A stretch of DNA of 64,000 bases, taken from positions 99,008,180-99,072,179 of the forward strand of contig CM069441.1 in assembly GCA_035610835.1 (NCBI GenBank). The letters run 5' to 3'. A model generated the notes under the pieces. The model had not been told where the DNA came from. It was given only the letters and a program-made list of their open reading frames with translations, and did not search any database. The position numbers and the translations under genes are program-made. Every line of letters begins with the position of its first letter. Position 1 is the stretch's first letter. Shown here piece after piece: positions 60,531-64,000 of this stretch. The stretch is from Ophiura sarsii. Lineage: Eukaryota > Echinodermata > Ophiuroidea > Amphilepidida > Ophiuridae.

Positions 60531-61568
60531 CCTAAAATGATTTAGTACCCATCGATGCCCAAAGTTCAATAAATGTTTTCATCATCAAAATCGATGAGAT
60601 CAGATCCGTTGGTTTTCCATTATATTTGCTCTACTATACCCTTTCATTAGAATTTTAGATTATGAATATCGGACTTTTTTAATGAAGTTACACTCCATTG
60701 TGTAAGACATGGGGATTTCACCTTTTTGGCAAAGTGCAAAAAAATGTGTTTTTAAACTGTTTGTTTGAAAGAAACTAATACATTCTCTTAATCGCATGTC
60801 TGCTTATATTTTTGGTTCCTTTCTATTTTAAACTGCTGTTGAATAATATATGTAGAAAACCATTAATACCTCTTCATTTTGATTTAATTTGATGAGTAAA
60901 AATCGATCGTCACGCATGAACGACCCCAAGCTTTGTTTCTATAATGCCGGGGAGCTAGTTTTGAGGCTAAACTTGAGGGACATTTAAACAGGTAAAGACG
61001 TGGTCATGGTTATTTAGTGGCTTAGACTTCTTTTTCATATTGGGGATTCAATTTCCTACAAACTTGGTAAAAAAGGTATAGTCCTTTAGTGTTTAACCTC
61101 ACGAAATCCATTCTCCAATGTGAAAATGAAATCAAAGCCACTGGTGATTCACCAAATACCACTTCATTTATATAGAAGTCACAAACATCTTTTACCCGTT
61201 AAATTGAATTAAGGCGAAGAATTATTAATGATTTGAATACTCATAACTAATAACAGTTACAACAAGGACACACAAGATTATTGAGTAGACAAGAGATTAT
61301 GAGAATTCACAAGTTTCTTTCAAACAAGCTGTAATAGCACACACATTTTTAGCACTTTGTCAAAAAGGTGAAATCACCATGTTTTACATAATGGGGTGTA
61401 TCTTGAGTTTGATAAATCCGATATTCATGATCTAAAATTCTAATGAAATAGTACAGTGTGACAAAGATGGTGTAAAACCAACGGACCTTATCTCATCGAT
61501 TTTGATGATGACAAAAATGATTTACCTTTGGGCATCGACGAGTACTAATCATTTTGGGACAGCCTGTA
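60531..61568. mobile_element. 1.04-kb TA-flanked long-TIR element, copy-2 specific
   Basis: Ends CAGGCTGTCCTAAAATGATT and, reversed, CAGGCTGTCCCAAAATGATT, next to TA. Arms pair imperfectly for over 200 bp, through CATCGATGCCCAAAG, ATCGATGAGAT, ATGAATATCGGA and TTTTTGGCAAAGTGC. Copy 1 near 26,370-26,390 lacks it. Terminus and TA resemble mariner/Tc1-type MITEs. No transposase frame. Confidence 0.85.
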
Positions 61569-63312
61569 ATTTGACTAAAGCTTGGTTGAAATACTAAATT
61601 CTTGATGTGACATGGTGGGCCAACATTCCATCACTATTTGTTTACGAAGAGAAATCCGATATCACTTTATAGTTGAATTTAAGTACCAAAACACTTGCAC
61701 ATATCGATTATTTTCAGATCCAGTCGTCTCAATGAATGCAACCATATTGGATGAGTGTGATGGAATTTAGGGGTGTGTCCATAACCCTGGATATAGCAAC
61801 AGCTGTGCACTCAAAAGCCACATGTTATTTATTTATATCATTGTCATGATTGTGATGGAATAATATTGTTCGATCGGAACTTCATGTATATATTGTGTAG
61901 CCTCTAATCATGACAATGGTTATTCAAATAAGTGCGATTTTGTATGCAAAACATTAAACAATGTATAATGCAGACTGTCCAATAGTGCTTTATACGGCAA
62001 AGTTGCCATTTATTGGACTATGTTGTTATCGGTTAGAGGCGTGTTGTTCTAATCTGCATATATATAGTTTTCTTAGGAATGTTCAATGTAAAAAAATCGG
62101 GTCTTTCTGACAGAAATGACAAACTACTTTGTAAAATGGTAGAATCCAAAATTTGACCTAAATTGTCTCATTTGAACATCTTTTTCACTGACCATGTATA
62201 TAAAATTGTAAGCAGGTAATTTGCTGTGTTATGTTTTAATTTCCAATAAAATAGGCGATTTCAACTGTTCGTAATATATGAAATAATGTGTATTATGACG
62301 TAAAGAATTATTCAATTTCACTGACTTAATACTAGTACCATTTTTTTATTTGGTCGTAGCTTTAACAGTGAAAAGAGCCAAATCATTAATTTGCAACGCA
62401 CTGAGATTGAGAAAGAGGTGTTCATCGATTTTCAGCTGTCTTGTCAAACCTGTACCAAAAGAGATAACTTCTTAATATGAAAAGAATACGAAGGGGACAT
62501 GTCCACCAGTAGGCCTGTATTACAGGTAAGATTGGGATAAACTGTTGTGTTTTAATTTTATTTATCAAACATGGTATACCTTAATTTGGGTTTTAACATG
62601 TAGCTTGCTATAATACATCATGGTATTGGTAAGGACAATCGGGGGCGGGCAGTCAAATTTGTGAAGCTTCTTATTGAACGTGGATGGATACAGATTTGAT
62701 TTATGCTTATAGGCTCCATATAGCAGGAAAGAGAAGGAATAAAAAGTAGGAACATTAACGTTTAGCCATTACGTTCCAGTTACCTGTATATTTTGCGATA
62801 TTCTTGACAGGTTGACATGCCATGCAGCTAGTACTTGCTCCATGGACTACATGGCGGGACCTTACATTACCAAAAGGCAGTCTATATACCGTCTTGCCAA
62901 ATGTCTTACCACATATTGACTTTCAGCCCCCATTGGGCTATTTTTTAAACTAAAATCTGCTCTAGGGATACTATATCGTGATATTTCTCGAAATTTGAAA
63001 TGGCACTAGCTTTAAAAATAAATTGAAGTTCGAAGTTTGAATTTCCTAACACAACAACTTTCAAAAGTGGCACTTTGGGTTTGTAGTTCCACCTAATAAT
63101 TGGAAGACATAACACCCATTGACCACATGCCGGGGACCTGTTTTTACAAAATCTGAAATAATCAGTTTTTATTACAAACTGAATTTCAAAGTTTAAAAGA
63201 ATTGGTGAAATATTAAAGCTTGGTGTAGAACTATGAGCCATTTCCGTAGTCGTAGGGATTGACAAATATGCAGGCTTTAAGAAAATAATATCACTGTCAC
63301 TGCGCTGGCACA
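61569..63312. other. No gene seen; end of duplication and right flank
   Basis: Homology with copy 1 stops at 61,968. The flank has no recognised exon. A 122-codon minus-strand frame at 62,945-63,313 contains two related stretches (LNFEIQFVIK and SNFELQFIFK) that come from an internal DNA repeat, so I do not call it. Confidence 0.5.
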
Positions 63313-63892
63313 CAAGTATCTAATACAAAAGAACTTTAATCTAAATCGAGCTTTTTTCAAATCCAGTCGGCCCAACGAAAAGCGAATCTTTTGAATTTAG
63401 TAGATTGAATCTGAATAACATTCTGACTGATTCAATCCAACATTATCCCATGATGGAGGCGAGTATTCAATTGGGATCAAAAGCCATGCGTAGTTTAAAC
63501 AAGCTGTTGTAATAGCATTCTGAAGTCTATCGATTTTCAATAATTAAACACGATCTGATCAAAAAGAATCTACCCGTTGTCATGGATACCCGTTTTCTCT
63601 CATCTCAAGTATCTAATACAAAAGAACTTTCATCTAAATCGAGCTTTTTTCAAATCCAGTCGGCCAAACGAAAAGCGAATCTTTTGAATTTAGTAGATTG
63701 AATCTGAATAACATTCTGACTGATTCAATCCAACATTATCCCATGATGAAGGCGAGTATTCAATTGGGATCAAAAAGCCATGCGTAGTTTAAACAAGCTG
63801 TTGTAATAGCATTCTGAAGTCTATCGATTTTCAATAATTAAACACGATCTGATCAAAGAGAATCTACCCGTTGTCATGGATACCCGTTTTCT
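63313..63892. repeat. 293-bp tandem duplication
   Basis: 63,313-63,605 and 63,606-63,892 are direct copies starting CAAGTATCTAATACAAAAGA and ending TACCCGTTTTCT, with only a few differences. Confidence 0.95.
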
Positions 63893-64000
63893 GAAAGCAA
63901 TTAGGTTGACAACATGTTGTTAAATGATTAAACAAAATGTCACCGCAGAAGCATCATTATAGGATAAACGAGGGCGGATCAGTAAGTTCTGTCACCAAAG

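Larger units (their letters stand above)
38889..61968. repeat. Large direct duplication, copy 2
   Basis: Partner of 1-26,813 in the same orientation. It contains the intact WSC exons and lacks the 444-bp and 6.9-kb insertions of copy 1. It carries its own insertions between 53.2 and 61.6 kb. Its homology may extend left of 38,889, to the expected junction near 26,813, but the matching part of copy 1 would lie outside the window. Confidence 0.95.

Noticed and set aside
62945..63313. 122-codon minus-strand frame
   Set aside because: Its two similar segments come from an internal DNA repeat. No start context or homology was recognised, and this length can occur by chance in 64 kb.

Overview
The window looks like nuclear DNA from an animal, most likely a marine invertebrate. 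It is AT-rich (roughly two thirds A+T), gene-poor, full of short non-autonomous DNA transposons and microsatellites, and its one clear gene is split by GT-AG introns of 0.3 to 5.5 kb. Phylum cannot be fixed from the sequence. WSC-domain sulfotransferases of this kind are known from vertebrates and many invertebrates.

The only gene I can support with confidence lies on the minus strand from 45,536 down to 36,296. Five exons join with matching phases (0,1,1,1) into an open C-terminal 360 residues: a WSC domain with eight cysteines (exons at 45,370-45,536 and 44,287-44,464) followed by a complete sulfotransferase domain (38,595-38,762; 36,988-37,191; 36,296-36,663). This is the WSCD1/WSCD2 architecture. 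The N-terminal exons were not found.

Most of the window is a large direct duplication. Bases 1-26,813 (copy 1) match 38,889-61,968 (copy 2) at what looks like 97-99 percent outside indels. Copy 1 carries the two WSC exons again, but one has a 1-base insertion and the other a 1-base deletion, so it reads as a pseudogene. The left edge of copy 1 is outside the window. The simplest reading is a head-to-tail duplication with a unit of about 35 kb and a junction near 26,813. Two haplotypes of a heterozygous locus placed side by side in an assembly would look the same and must be excluded first.

The copies differ mainly by mobile-element insertions. Copy 1 has a 444-bp MITE at 855-1,298 and a 6.9-kb TA-flanked composite element at 15,849-22,768 containing tRNA-like relics, two long tetranucleotide arrays and a nested poly-G MITE. 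Copy 2 has insertions at 53,247-53,444, 56,055-56,118, 56,587-57,203, 57,399-58,940, 59,262-59,714 and 60,531-61,568. Both copies share older elements: hairpin MITEs, mariner-like elements, a TTAA-flanked MITE, a 101-bp intronic palindrome, and an array of eight 20-bp palindromes in which one unit is reverse-complemented between copies.

The region between the copies (26,814-38,888) holds the last three exons of the gene, further MITEs, a 190-bp near-perfect palindrome inside an intron, an 8-bp minisatellite and a decayed GC-rich repeat. The right flank (61,969-64,000) ends in a 293-bp tandem duplication. No intact transposase, reverse transcriptase, rRNA, CRISPR array or functional tRNA was seen.
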